A DNA stretch of 64,000 bases, taken from assembly GCF_900108335.1 (NCBI RefSeq), contig NZ_FNVT01000018.1, positions 186,001 to 250,000 of the forward strand, in the 5' to 3' direction. Below are positions 25,304 through 33,810 of this stretch, in pieces. Position 1 is the first letter of the stretch. Every line of letters starts with the position of its first letter. The notes under the pieces were generated by a model, which was not told the DNA's origin, did not search any database, and was given only the letters and a program-made list of their open reading frames with translations. Position numbers and translations under genes: made by a program. Origin of the DNA: Nonomuraea solani. GTDB taxonomy: Bacteria > Actinomycetota > Actinomycetes > Streptosporangiales > Streptosporangiaceae.

Positions 25304-26080
25304 ATGGCGGACGGGCTCACGATCGGGCAGGCGGCGGCGTTCGTCGGCGTCACGATCAAGACGGTGCGGCACTATCACCGGCTCGGCCTGGTCACCGAGC
25401 CGGAGCGCGACGGTTCCGGTTACCGGCGCTACCGGTCGGCCGACCTGCTCCGGCTGGTCCAGGTCCGCACCCTGGCCGGGGCCGGCGTGCCGCTGGCCGA
25501 GATCGGTGACCTGCTCGACGCCGATCCCGAACCGTTCGCGGCCGCGCTGGACGACGTCCGTCGCCGGCTCACCGAACGCATCGAGGACCTTAGCGCGCGC
25601 CGCGACACGCTGCACCGGCTCGCCCACGGCGACCGGGTCCTGCTCCCCGACCGGGCCTGCGCGGTCCTCGACCGGCTCGCCGAGCTCGGCTTCGACGCCG
25701 GCTACGTGGCCGCCCAACGGGAGGCCCTGGTGCTGACTCGGGCGCTGATCCCGGAGATCTTCGACGGCTTCCTGACCCGGCTCGAACGCTCACTGGACGA
25801 CCCCGAGCACGTCGAGCTGACCAAGCGCGGCCTGGACGCGAGCTCCTGGGACCCGGACGACCCACGGATCGAGCAGTTGGCCACCGCGCTGGCCGGCAAG
25901 CTGCTGGCCGACCGTACGGAGCTGGCGATGCCGGCCGGGTTCGGCAACCGGTCCGACAAAGCCGCGCGCTACGGACTGGTCAACCACCACCGGGAGGACC
26001 AGGAGCCGTCCATCGCCCGGTTGAACGCGCTGATCGAGGCGAAGTTGCGCGCGGCCGGCATCGACGTCCCGCGTCCGTGA
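25304..26080 (+). CDS. MerR-family regulator (paralogue 1)
   Basis: 258 residues. An N-terminal MerR winged helix (TIGQAAAFVGVTIKTVRHYHRLGLV, GYRRYRSADLLRLVQVRTL) is followed by a coiled coil (DDVRRRLTERIEDLSARRD) and a helical C-terminal effector-like domain ending ARLNALIEAKLRAAGIDVP. No metal-binding cysteines. It is a close relative of the MerR at 36766; that one follows an alpha/beta hydrolase, while this one follows only remnants. Confidence 0.85.
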   Translation: MADGLTIGQAAAFVGVTIKTVRHYHRLGLVTEPERDGSGYRRYRSADLLRLVQVRTLAGAGVPLAEIGDLLDADPEPFAAALDDVRRRLTERIEDLSARRDTLHRLAHGDRVLLPDRACAVLDRLAELGFDAGYVAAQREALVLTRALIPEIFDGFLTRLERSLDDPEHVELTKRGLDASSWDPDDPRIEQLATALAGKLLADRTELAMPAGFGNRSDKAARYGLVNHHREDQEPSIARLNALIEAKLRAAGIDVPRP

Positions 26081-26314
26081 CGGCGCCGGTTCGGCAGACG
26101 GTACGCAGGCCCCGGAGCTCGTTTCTCAACGTGGTCTCGGTGTCGACCTCATCATGCCCGACGCTTCGGTGGCTTGATCCGCTATCACCGTACGCGATCT
26201 GATCGCCGGCAGGGCTGGCGGGCAAGAATGATCTCGATATAGTGTTCGATTATTAGGCTGATCACATCATCGGGCACCGAGTAGGTGCTCACTTTTCGCA
26301 TGAGAGGAATCCCT
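26081..26314. other. Intergenic region without a recognised gene
   Basis: 234 bp between the MerR gene and the 5'-nucleotidase-like gene. The right half (26225-26300) is AT-richer and contains TATAGT near 26238, a plausible -10 box, but I see no matching -35 or clear operator. No gene is supported. Confidence 0.4.
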
Positions 26315-27274
26315 GTGGGTTTATGGACTTCGGCAGGACGTCGCCTCGGGAGCCTGGTGGCCGTCGTCGCCCTGGCTCTCGGCGGCATCGCCACCGGGGC
26401 GCAGGCCACCACGGTGAGCAGGCTGGACATCGCCTTCGAGCGGACCACGGCCTCGAAGTGCCCGGTCACCTTCGACATCCACGGCTACTTCAGAGGGCTG
26501 CCCGAGGGCGCGCAGACGATCGAATACCGGCTCGTCGGCGCCCAGGAGTGGAAGACGCTCACCGTGCCCGCCGAACGCGACCTCGTCCATCACGCCGTCC
26601 TCGAGACCGTCTCCTGGGAATGGACGCCTGACTCGTCCGACTACTCGGTCCAGATCGAGGTCAACCAGGCCGGCGGCCTGCGGTCCAACACCCTCTACTA
26701 CTTCAAGTGCGGCGGTCCGCCGTCCGGTGAGACGTTCGGTGTCGCCGCCGAGGACATCACCCGCACGGCGAGCGGCGGCCCGATGGCCGAACTGGCCGCC
26801 GACGCGCAACTGGCGTCGGTGCGGGCCCGGTCCGGCGCGCAGGCCGCGCTCGTCAACAGGTACGACGTCAAGGCGGACCTGGCTGCCGGACCGATCAGCT
26901 ACGAGCAGGTGTGGTCCGCGCAGCCCGCCGGTCTGGCCATCAACGTGCAGACGATGACCGGCGCCCAGCTGAAGAAGCTGCTGGCCACACCCAACCAGGC
27001 GGGCTGGGTGCTGACCCCGTCGGCCGGGCTGCGCTACACGCTCGCCGGTGGGAACGTCGTGTCGATGACGCTCAACGGGGTTCCGGTGGCCGACACGCAG
27101 CAGATCAAGGTCGCGGGCGGCTGGAGCCTCATCGCCGGTTTCGACGGTTGGCCGCGCTGGGAGGGCACGACCACCTACCTGAGCGGTCCCGACGACACCG
27201 GGGCGCTCGCGACGTACCTGGTCGCCCACTCCCCGGTGCGGGCACCGGCGGGCGACCGCGTCACCGTCCGCTAG
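26315..27274 (+). CDS. Secreted protein with 5'-nucleotidase C-terminal-like domain
   Basis: 319 residues from the GTG at 26315, chosen for a GAGAGG box 6 nt upstream; an ATG at 26300 is also possible. A signal peptide ends near ATGAQA. Residues of about 30-140 form a beta-rich domain I do not recognise. Residues of about 150-310 match the substrate-binding C-terminal domain of 5'-nucleotidases (PMAELAADAQLASVRARSGA, LVNRYDVKADLAAGPISYEQ, LAINVQTMTGAQLKKLLA). The metallophosphatase domain that normally precedes it is absent, so hydrolysis is not expected; nucleotide binding is possible. The stop overlaps the next gene's stop (CTAG). Confidence 0.75.
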   Translation: MGLWTSAGRRLGSLVAVVALALGGIATGAQATTVSRLDIAFERTTASKCPVTFDIHGYFRGLPEGAQTIEYRLVGAQEWKTLTVPAERDLVHHAVLETVSWEWTPDSSDYSVQIEVNQAGGLRSNTLYYFKCGGPPSGETFGVAAEDITRTASGGPMAELAADAQLASVRARSGAQAALVNRYDVKADLAAGPISYEQVWSAQPAGLAINVQTMTGAQLKKLLATPNQAGWVLTPSAGLRYTLAGGNVVSMTLNGVPVADTQQIKVAGGWSLIAGFDGWPRWEGTTTYLSGPDDTGALATYLVAHSPVRAPAGDRVTVR

Positions 27275-28104
27275 CCGGGCCGTCTCTCCACTGCGGCGCG
27301 GAGCACCGTAGCGAACTGGTCTGGTGCTTCCAGCCAGGGGAAATGCCCCGCGTCCTGGATGATGACGACCTCACAGTCGAGGCGTCGTCCCAGACGTCGC
27401 AAGGCATCGGCGGGGCGGCTGTCGCCGGCCCCGCCGATGATCACCGCGCCGGGCGGCAGGCGCTCGCGAAGTTCGGCCACGCGCGCTTCGAGCGGGTCGG
27501 CCTTCGCCGCCGCGTTGAGCCGGGCGTTCATCACGTAGTTGACGGGCCGCAGCATACGGGCCGAGGCCAGCGCCCAATCCCACGCCCGGCTCCGGTCGGC
27601 GTGGTCGGTGAACCACTTCAGCGTGAGGAACTCGATCTCCTCGGCGTCCGTACGCCGTCCGATCGCCTCCAGTTCGTCGAGCCTGGCCTGCTGCTCGTCC
27701 GTCCGCCGCGCCCGCTGTGCCGCCCGGTCGGCTTCCCGCCAGGGCTCCAGGAAGGGCCCGGCGATCTGGATCAGCCCGGCCACGCGTTCGGGATGGGCCA
27801 GCAAGAAGTAGCCGGCCAGATTGGTGCCGTACGAGTGCCCCACCAGGACGACCCGGTCGTGTCCCCACGCGTCGAGCAGGAGCGCCAGGTCGCGAACGTG
27901 GCGGCCGATGGTGTGCTCTCCCTGCCAGGCCGATCCGCCGGTGCCGCGCTGGTCGTAGCGGTGGACCAGGCACAGGTCGTCGATGATGCCGGCGACCGGG
28001 GCGAGATAGTCGGGGAGTCCTGGGCCGCCGTGCAGCATGACCACGGGGCGGCCCGAGCCCGTGGTCCAGGTGCGGAGCCGTGCGCCGTCATCCAACTCGA
28101 TCAC
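27271..28104 (-). CDS. Alpha/beta hydrolase, proline-iminopeptidase-like
   Basis: 277 residues from the GTG at 28104. The oxyanion motif HGGPG near residue 26 and the nucleophile elbow GHSYG identify the prolyl aminopeptidase branch of the alpha/beta hydrolases; GHFPW supplies the catalytic histidine. No signal peptide, cytoplasmic. The start is uncertain: a longer frame to 28140 exists and no good ribosome site precedes either, so a leaderless message is possible. Substrate unknown. Confidence 0.8.
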   Translation of the reverse strand: MIELDDGARLRTWTTGSGRPVVMLHGGPGLPDYLAPVAGIIDDLCLVHRYDQRGTGGSAWQGEHTIGRHVRDLALLLDAWGHDRVVLVGHSYGTNLAGYFLLAHPERVAGLIQIAGPFLEPWREADRAAQRARRTDEQQARLDELEAIGRRTDAEEIEFLTLKWFTDHADRSRAWDWALASARMLRPVNYVMNARLNAAAKADPLEARVAELRERLPPGAVIIGGAGDSRPADALRRLGRRLDCEVVIIQDAGHFPWLEAPDQFATVLRAAVERRPG

Positions 28105-28152
28105 GAACGTGAGCGTAGCGCCGGCTCCTCGCGACAACACCTCCCAAGGCTG

Positions 28153-28166
28153 CTAATACGGATTAG
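28153..28166. promoter_or_regulatory. Operator-like palindrome CTAATACGGATTAG
   Basis: Inverted repeat CTAAT-ACGG-ATTAG in the divergent space between the prolyl-aminopeptidase-like gene and the secreted lyase-like gene. A near copy lies 65 bp to the right. Confidence 0.55.
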
Positions 28167-28217
28167 TTCAGTGATTACTTCTTGACCCCCCCGCGCGACG
28201 GGTCGCACAATGGCCGA

Positions 28218-28231
28218 CTAATACGCATTAC
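28218..28231. promoter_or_regulatory. Operator-like palindrome CTAATACGCATTAC
   Basis: Second copy of the CTAATACG-N-ATTA motif, 65 bp from the first, differing at two positions. The rest of the 224-bp divergent region shows no gene. No matching regulator gene is adjacent, so a distant regulator probably uses the pair. Confidence 0.55.
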
Positions 28232-28328
28232 CAACCGTGACGGGTGATGCGCACCGTGCCGGAGCGTGCTCCTCCTGGCCGTGCTGCCGCTTCCCGCTGT
28301 TCCGGATGTTTAGTGTGAAAGGCTGACC

Positions 28329-30215
28329 ATGCTCCCCCGCCGTACCCTCCTGCGCGCCGCCGCCCTGCTCCCCGCGGCCACGCCCCTGCTCGTGCCCGGC
28401 ACCGCCTCCGCCACCACCCGTTCGCTCACGGCCGCCCTCCCCGACCTGCCGCCGCCGCCCGCCGTGAACCGCACGTTGTTCGCCCCGCAGGAGCAGCGCT
28501 TCGCGCCGTACCTGGCCACCCTGGCGCCCATGGTCAACGACATGGACGACACCGGTTTCTTCGCCGGTGGCTGGTGGCGCAAGCCGGCAGCGCCGTACAA
28601 CGCCCGTGTGCAGGAACACGTCTTCACGCTGGCCTGGTTCCACGCCAACGCCCGCCCGTGGAACCCGTACACCGGGAGCGCGAACCTGCTGGCCGCGCTC
28701 GACGCGGCGCTCGGCCACTACCTGTCGCTCCAGCACGCCGACGGCTCCTGGCCCGAGTACAGCCGCAACGAGCACGGCCTGGCACCCACCGGATTCGGCA
28801 TCGGCTACCTCGCCAAGACCCTGCAGATCCTGCGCGCGACCGGGGCACTGCCCACCCGGCAGTCCCAGGTCAGCGCCGCCCTGCGGACGGCCGTGACGTG
28901 GTTCCTCAACCCCGCCAACCGCACGGTCTGGCAGGAGCCGCTCAGCTACGCCAACCAGACCGCCTCCGGCCTGGCCGGGGCCTCGCTCGCGCTCAGGCTC
29001 GACCCCGATCCCGCGCTCGCCAAAAGCCTGACCGAGGCGTTCGCCAGGATCTCCGCGACCGGTGTGAGCTCCGCCGGCTTCTTCCACGAGGAGGGCGGCC
29101 ACGACATGAACTACAACTTCGAGGTCATGCTGCCGGAGCTGGCCGACGCCCACTACTACAACCCGAACTCGCACCTGGTGGACATGGCCCACAGGTTCAC
29201 CGGTTTCCTGTCGTACAACCTGCTGCGCGAGCCGGACGGCTCCGGCTACCTGGTCAACGTCGCGCCCTCCACCCGCACCAGCACCCGCTGGTACGACGAG
29301 GTCAGGCCCGACCCCGACCGGACCGCGCTCAACTGGACGTTCATCCGCCAGGTGCCGCTGCTGGGGGCGTTCATGACCGCCCGCGAGGACCTGACCGAGG
29401 CCCGCGCCGCCTGGACCGCGTCCACCGAGCCGGTGACGGCGCTCGCCAAACAGGACACCTCGCCGCGTATCCTCACCCACGGCCTGCACGGCGAGCGCTT
29501 CCCCGACAGGCAGTCGCGGGCCGCCGCCATCTCCAGCCTGCCCTACCTGCGCTCGCGCGACTTCGTCGAACTGCGCAGGGACAGGGGCCAGGACTTCCTG
29601 TACGTCCGCAAGCCCAGCCTGTACGTGGGCGGCTACTTCGGCGACCGCGCCTCCCGGAGCCGTACCGGCCTCACCTTCGTCTGGCATCCCGCGGCCGGCA
29701 CGATCATCTGCGGGCTCAACGACAACAACCACGCCTGCTGGTCCACCGTCTTCCCCGGCCAGGTCCCCGACTCCAACGGCCCCCTTCAGGCCACCTACTT
29801 CCGCGGCGCCCCCGGCGGCAACGAGTGGACCGGCGGCCAGGCCCCCGAAGCCTTCGGCATCCGGTACGGCAACGCGAACGTCACCACGGACGTCCTGATC
29901 ACCCAGCAGGCGATCCGGCGTACCGTCAAGGCGAACGCCGCCGCCATCGAGCAGATCCCCCTCATCCTCCAGCCCGGCGACGTCCTCACCTTCACCGACG
30001 GCACCCGGGCCACGTTCGGCGGCACGACCACGGCCACCGCCGACGGCTTCGACGTGCGCCGGGGCCGCGTCACGATCCGCTTGCGCTGGGGCACTCCCCT
30101 GCAGGCGACGGTCGCGGCCGGCAGCGTGCAGTATTTCCGCGACGGCTCCCGCCGCTTCCACGCCCTCCGCATCCCGCACCAGGGCACGTTCGACCTCACG
30201 GTCATCATGGGCTGA
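28329..30215 (+). CDS. Exported protein, likely (alpha/alpha)-toroid polysaccharide lyase-like
   Basis: 628 residues. The N-terminus (RRTLLRAAALLPAATPLLVPG) looks like a Tat signal. Residues of about 60-330 are helical with repeated aromatic-rich pairs (HVFTLAWFH, DGSWPEYSRNEHGLAPTGFGIGYL, GGHDMNYNFEVMLPELA), reminiscent of the incomplete toroid of heparinase/alginate-lyase-like enzymes. The C-terminal third is beta-rich. Conserved-looking His, Tyr and Asn residues in the toroid would fit lyase chemistry, but I cannot assign a PL family. A GAAAGG box precedes the ATG. Two CTAATACG palindromes lie upstream. Confidence 0.6.
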   Translation: MLPRRTLLRAAALLPAATPLLVPGTASATTRSLTAALPDLPPPPAVNRTLFAPQEQRFAPYLATLAPMVNDMDDTGFFAGGWWRKPAAPYNARVQEHVFTLAWFHANARPWNPYTGSANLLAALDAALGHYLSLQHADGSWPEYSRNEHGLAPTGFGIGYLAKTLQILRATGALPTRQSQVSAALRTAVTWFLNPANRTVWQEPLSYANQTASGLAGASLALRLDPDPALAKSLTEAFARISATGVSSAGFFHEEGGHDMNYNFEVMLPELADAHYYNPNSHLVDMAHRFTGFLSYNLLREPDGSGYLVNVAPSTRTSTRWYDEVRPDPDRTALNWTFIRQVPLLGAFMTAREDLTEARAAWTASTEPVTALAKQDTSPRILTHGLHGERFPDRQSRAAAISSLPYLRSRDFVELRRDRGQDFLYVRKPSLYVGGYFGDRASRSRTGLTFVWHPAAGTIICGLNDNNHACWSTVFPGQVPDSNGPLQATYFRGAPGGNEWTGGQAPEAFGIRYGNANVTTDVLITQQAIRRTVKANAAAIEQIPLILQPGDVLTFTDGTRATFGGTTTATADGFDVRRGRVTIRLRWGTPLQATVAAGSVQYFRDGSRRFHALRIPHQGTFDLTVIMG

Positions 30216-30228
30216 CACGCCCGACGAG

Positions 30229-30259
30229 CTCCGCCGGCCGTCCAGCACGGCCGGCGGAG
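30229..30259. terminator. 12-bp perfect stem-loop, bidirectional terminator
   Basis: CTCCGCCGGCCG, 7-base loop, and the exact complement, placed between the converging ends of the lyase-like gene (30215) and the isochorismatase-like gene (30268). Confidence 0.8.
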
Positions 30260-30267
30260 TGTGCTGG

Positions 30268-30828
30268 TCACAGGCGGGCGATCCACTCCCGGCTCGTGAG
30301 GACCTCAGCGCCCCTGGCCGGGAAGACACGGTTGATCAGGAAGTCGTGCACGTCCGGTTCCCCGTCGGCGCAGGCGTCGCTGAGCACGGTCAGGCGGTAG
30401 TCGCGGTCGAAGGCGTCGTAGAGCGTGGCGGCCACCATCGCCGCGGTCGCGACACCGGTCAGCACGAGCGAGTCGACGCGCTGCGCGCCCAGGATCCGAT
30501 CGAGGTCGGTGCCCGCGAACGCGCTGGCGCGGCGCTTGAGCACGACGGCCTCGCCCGGCAGCGGCGCGATGCGCGAGTGCACGAGCGTCTCGGGGGAATC
30601 TTCGTGGAACAGCGTCCCCGCCCCGTGCAAGGTGCTGATCAACTGGTTTCCCGCCGCCACGTCAAGGGCCGAGGCCCGGAGCCCGAAACGAATGAAGATC
30701 ACGGGAATTCCGGCGGCACGGGCCGCGGGAATGACCTTCTCCATGACGGGAATCACGCCGGCCGCGAAGGGATAATTATCGACGATGCCCGCCTGCAGGT
30801 CGCCGACGATGAGCGCGGTGGTGGTCAT
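30268..30828 (-). CDS. Isochorismatase-family hydrolase (Cys-less variant)
   Basis: 186 residues with the isochorismatase/nicotinamidase fold: the catalytic aspartate region LIVGDLQAGIV, the lysine in VVLKRRASAFAGTDL, and the VSLVLTGVATAAMVAAT-type loop. In that loop the nucleophilic Cys of nicotinamidases is Met, so Cys-dependent amidase chemistry is not expected. The start at 30828 has AAGGAAA upstream and overlaps the preceding GNAT stop (ATGA). Substrate unknown. Confidence 0.8.
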   Translation of the reverse strand: MTTTALIVGDLQAGIVDNYPFAAGVIPVMEKVIPAARAAGIPVIFIRFGLRASALDVAAGNQLISTLHGAGTLFHEDSPETLVHSRIAPLPGEAVVLKRRASAFAGTDLDRILGAQRVDSLVLTGVATAAMVAATLYDAFDRDYRLTVLSDACADGEPDVHDFLINRVFPARGAEVLTSREWIARL

Positions 30829-31346
30829 AGGTTTTCCTTGTCTGTACGCGAGCCATCTCGTTGCGCGTTCATCGTGATGGACGCCCACCATTCCCCGGCG
30901 ACCTGGGTGGCTTCCGGCTCGACGCGCCCATGACGGAATCCGAGCCGTTCGTAGAGACGCGTCGCCCCGGTGTTCCGTACGTAGACGCCGAGGCTGACCT
31001 CGTCAATGGCCGGGTCGGCAAAGGCCGTTTCGAGGGCGGCCTCCAGCATGGCCCGTCCATATCCGTGCCCTCGTGCCGCAGGCGACACCACAACCATGCC
31101 GAGTCGCACCGAGCGGCCGGACGGCTCGGATCGCAGCATGAAATGACCCACCGGTACTCCGTCGCCGTCGATGGCGAGATGGGCACGACGGCTGGGATCG
31201 GAGGCGTAGAAGGCGACAAGCCGGCCAGGTTCGAAAGGCCAGGTGAACCCGGAGTTCCCCGACCACATGACCAATGCTTCGGCACTGTCGATCCACGAGA
31301 CCACCTTGGGGGCATCGGCCGGCTCGAACGCACGCAACTCGATCAT
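30825..31346 (-). CDS. GNAT-family N-acetyltransferase
   Basis: 173 residues. The acetyl-CoA binding signature is VVSPAARGHGYGRAMLEAAL, followed by LGVYVRNTGATRLYERLGF. It is first in a two-gene unit with the isochorismatase-like gene (ATGA overlap). Substrate unknown; the type resembles small-molecule or RimI-like acetyltransferases. Confidence 0.85.
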   Translation of the reverse strand: MIELRAFEPADAPKVVSWIDSAEALVMWSGNSGFTWPFEPGRLVAFYASDPSRRAHLAIDGDGVPVGHFMLRSEPSGRSVRLGMVVVSPAARGHGYGRAMLEAALETAFADPAIDEVSLGVYVRNTGATRLYERLGFRHGRVEPEATQVAGEWWASITMNAQRDGSRTDKENL

Positions 31347-31410
31347 CCGGCCATACCTACCGGAGTTCTTCGCACTTGGTCAACCGATATGCCGCTGGGA
31401 TGATGCCGAG

Positions 31411-31770
31411 GTGACGCGCTTTGAGCCGTACGTGGAGGAACTGCTCGACTTTCTGCTGAAGCGGCTGGACGAGGCGGGGTTCGAGCGCCTCCTCGTCCAT
31501 GAGCCCCGGCGAATGTACGCCCCCTACATCTTCTCGGGCGGCGGCCGCGTGGAGCAGCGAGGACTGATGTTCACGGGGTGCCGCACGTGCTCGCGCATTC
31601 CCGAAGGAGGCTTCAACGTCGAAGCATGGCCGTGCGCGCATGTCCTGCGCCTGACGCTGCGGTTCGCCGACGACCCCGGCCATCACCCGGGATGGCGGCC
31701 GGAGAACGCGCTTTTCGCCTCGGGGAGGCTCATTCACCCGGATGATGCCGAGGATAAGTTTCGATCTTGA
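31411..31770 (+). CDS. Hypothetical cytoplasmic protein, 119 aa
   Basis: GTG start at 31411, selected because the upstream frame is covered by the oppositely oriented GNAT gene. Sequence features: an N-terminal amphipathic helix (VEELLDFLLKRLDEAG), the Cys motif CRTCSR, a HVLRLTLRFADDPGHHPGW stretch and a polar C-terminus. It resembles the small actinomycete proteins often found near antitoxin-like or DUF6221-type genes, but I cannot place it in a family. The next 128 bp up to the reductase gene hold no gene I can support. Confidence 0.5.
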   Translation: MTRFEPYVEELLDFLLKRLDEAGFERLLVHEPRRMYAPYIFSGGGRVEQRGLMFTGCRTCSRIPEGGFNVEAWPCAHVLRLTLRFADDPGHHPGWRPENALFASGRLIHPDDAEDKFRS

Positions 31771-31898
31771 GACCTTCGTCTTCCTGGCGGGCATTCCCCT
31801 GATGATCGCGGCCGGGGCCATCATGGCTGCTGGAGATCTCCGGCCGGTATGCGGAACGGCCGCCGCTACCCGACCGGGCGCCTCCTCCTCGCCCGAAC

Positions 31899-32477
31899 TC
31901 AGACGTGCAGGGTGGGCCGGTAGACGAGCTCCTGGGTGCGGCCGTCGAGCGTACGGCTCTCGATCAGTTCGAGGTCGAAGTCGGCGCCACCCCGGAAGAT
32001 CGGGTCCATCCCGGTCCGACCGGTGATCACCGGGAAGAGCGTCACCTGGACCCGGTCGACCAGGCCGGCGGCCATCAGCGCCCGGTTCAGCGACAGGCTG
32101 CCGTGCGAACGCAACGGCACATCGGACTCCTCCTTGAGCCGGGCGACGACGTCGACGGCGTCGCCGCTCACGACGGTCGCGTCCGGCCAGTCGAGGGGCG
32201 CTTCGAGGGTGCTCGACACCACCGTCGCCGGCAGGTTCCGCATCCGGGTGACCCACGGGTCACGGACGTCGGACTCCTCGGTGCTCTCGGCCAGCATCCC
32301 CGCGAACGCCCGATACGTGCTAGCCCCGAAGACCATCCGCTGCTCCTGATCGTACAGGGCGAGCCGGTGGCCGAGCAGTTCGGGGCCCTGCTTGCCCCAG
32401 TAGCCGGTCCAGTCGCCACCGGCGGCGCCGAAGCCGTCGAGGCTGGTGAAGACGTCGAAGGTGTAGGTAGCGGTCAT
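31899..32477 (-). CDS. Dihydrofolate reductase / RibD-C family protein
   Basis: 192 residues with the RibD C-terminal/DHFR-like fold: YTFDVFTSLDGFGAAGGDW, MVFGASTYRAFAGML, and DVPLRSHGSLSLNRALMAAGLVDRVQVTLFPVITG. Such proteins are small NADPH-dependent reductases of uncertain substrate, widespread in actinomycetes. Divergent from a methyltransferase gene, 100 bp apart. Confidence 0.85.
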   Translation of the reverse strand: MTATYTFDVFTSLDGFGAAGGDWTGYWGKQGPELLGHRLALYDQEQRMVFGASTYRAFAGMLAESTEESDVRDPWVTRMRNLPATVVSSTLEAPLDWPDATVVSGDAVDVVARLKEESDVPLRSHGSLSLNRALMAAGLVDRVQVTLFPVITGRTGMDPIFRGGADFDLELIESRTLDGRTQELVYRPTLHV

Positions 32478-32577
32478 GGTGTCCTCCTCGGGTGTACCGA
32501 TACAGACCGCGATCCTCGACGAAACTCATCGCCGTGGGCAAGATCGATGAAAACAGCGGAGTCGAGAGGCAGCGTCC

Positions 32578-33324
32578 ATGTCCAGCGCGCAGTTGTACGA
32601 CACCATCGGAGCCACCTACACCGTGACGCGGCGCACCGAACCGCGCATCGCCGCGCAGATCTGGGCCGCGCTCGGCAACGCCCGGACCGTGCTGAACGTC
32701 GGGGCGGGCACCGGCTCCTACGAGCCCTCCGACCGATACGTCCTCGCGGTGGAACCGTCGGCGCTCATGCGCTCGCAGCGCCCCCCGGACGCGGCGCCGT
32801 GCCTGGTGGGATCCGCGGAGAGCCTGCCGTTCGACGACCGGTCCTTCGACGCCGCGATGGCCATCGCCTCCGTTCATCACTGGCCGGACCCGATCGCCGG
32901 GCTGCGGGAGATGCGGCGGGTGGCTCGCCGCGTGGTGGTGTTCACGCACGACACCGATGACGCCGGTTGGCTTCATCGGTTCTGGCTGACGCGCGACTAC
33001 CTGCCCGAGGTCGCGGGCCTCCTCGCCGGCCGGCCGTCGCTGACCGAGCTGGCCGGCGCGATCGGCGCCCGGACGGAACCGGTGCCCATCCCGTGGGACT
33101 GCGCCGACGGCTTCTTCGAGGCCCACTGGCGCCGGCCCGAGGCGTACCTGGACGAGGACGTCCGTCGCGGGGTGTCGGTCTGGGCCAGGGTCGGGGCGGA
33201 CGCCGAGCGGCGCGCCGTGAGCGGCCTCCGTGACGACCTCGCCTCCGGCCGGTGGGCCGAACGCAACCGGGATCTCGCCGATCTCGACGCGGCAGAGCTC
33301 GGCCTCCGCCTGCTGATCACCTGA
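32578..33324 (+). CDS. Class I SAM-dependent methyltransferase
   Basis: 248 residues. Motif I is VLNVGAGTGSYEP; the motif IV region is FDAAMAIASVHHWPD, as in UbiE/type-11 methyltransferases. A GAGAGG box precedes the ATG. Substrate unknown. It converges on the Lrp gene with 4 bp between stops. Confidence 0.8.
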   Translation: MSSAQLYDTIGATYTVTRRTEPRIAAQIWAALGNARTVLNVGAGTGSYEPSDRYVLAVEPSALMRSQRPPDAAPCLVGSAESLPFDDRSFDAAMAIASVHHWPDPIAGLREMRRVARRVVVFTHDTDDAGWLHRFWLTRDYLPEVAGLLAGRPSLTELAGAIGARTEPVPIPWDCADGFFEAHWRRPEAYLDEDVRRGVSVWARVGADAERRAVSGLRDDLASGRWAERNRDLADLDAAELGLRLLIT

Positions 33325-33328
33325 ACCC

Positions 33329-33766
33329 CTACGGCACGGCGGTGACGGGCAGGTTCTGTACGGGAGTCGAGAAGATCATCGTGCTGGACGGTTTGCCGTA
33401 CACGGCGAGCCGGTCGATGAGCACCTCGAAGGCGGCCATGGACGGCACCGCCACCTTGAGGATGCTGCACACGTCGCCGGTGACCCGATGGATCTCCCTG
33501 ATCTCCGGCCAGCCCTGCACCTCCGGGTCGCGCAGCACACAGCTGGGCCCATAGCAGGTGAGCTGCACGAACGCCGACACCCCCCACCCCGCCCGCCCCA
33601 GGTCGACCGCCGCGTGATAGCCCGTGATCACGCCGGTCTCCTCCAACCGGCGCACCCGCTCGGCCACCGCGGGCGGCGACAGGTGGACCCGCCGGGAGAG
33701 CTCGTTGAACGAGAGCCTGGCGTTGTCCTGCAACTCGCGCAGCAGCGCCCAGTCCATGGTGTCCAC
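33329..33766 (-). CDS. Lrp/AsnC-family transcriptional regulator
   Basis: 145 residues from the GTG at 33766, which has AAGGAAAGG upstream; a downstream ATG at 33757 is also possible. The helix-turn-helix (LSFNELSRRVHLSPPAVAERVRRLEETGVI) is followed by a RAM ligand domain. It is divergent from the tryptophan-dioxygenase-like/kynureninase pair, so tryptophan, kynurenine or anthranilate is a likely effector. Confidence 0.85.
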   Translation of the reverse strand: MDTMDWALLRELQDNARLSFNELSRRVHLSPPAVAERVRRLEETGVITGYHAAVDLGRAGWGVSAFVQLTCYGPSCVLRDPEVQGWPEIREIHRVTGDVCSILKVAVPSMAAFEVLIDRLAVYGKPSSTMIFSTPVQNLPVTAVP

Positions 33767-33810
33767 CAGGGCTTCCTTTCCTTCATAAAGTGATATGCGG
33801 GAGATGGGTA

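Noticed and set aside
31742..32026. Short plus-strand frame with a hydrophobic start
   Set aside because: Overlaps the preceding hypothetical gene and runs antisense into the DHFR-like gene; the composition after residue 30 is a shadow.
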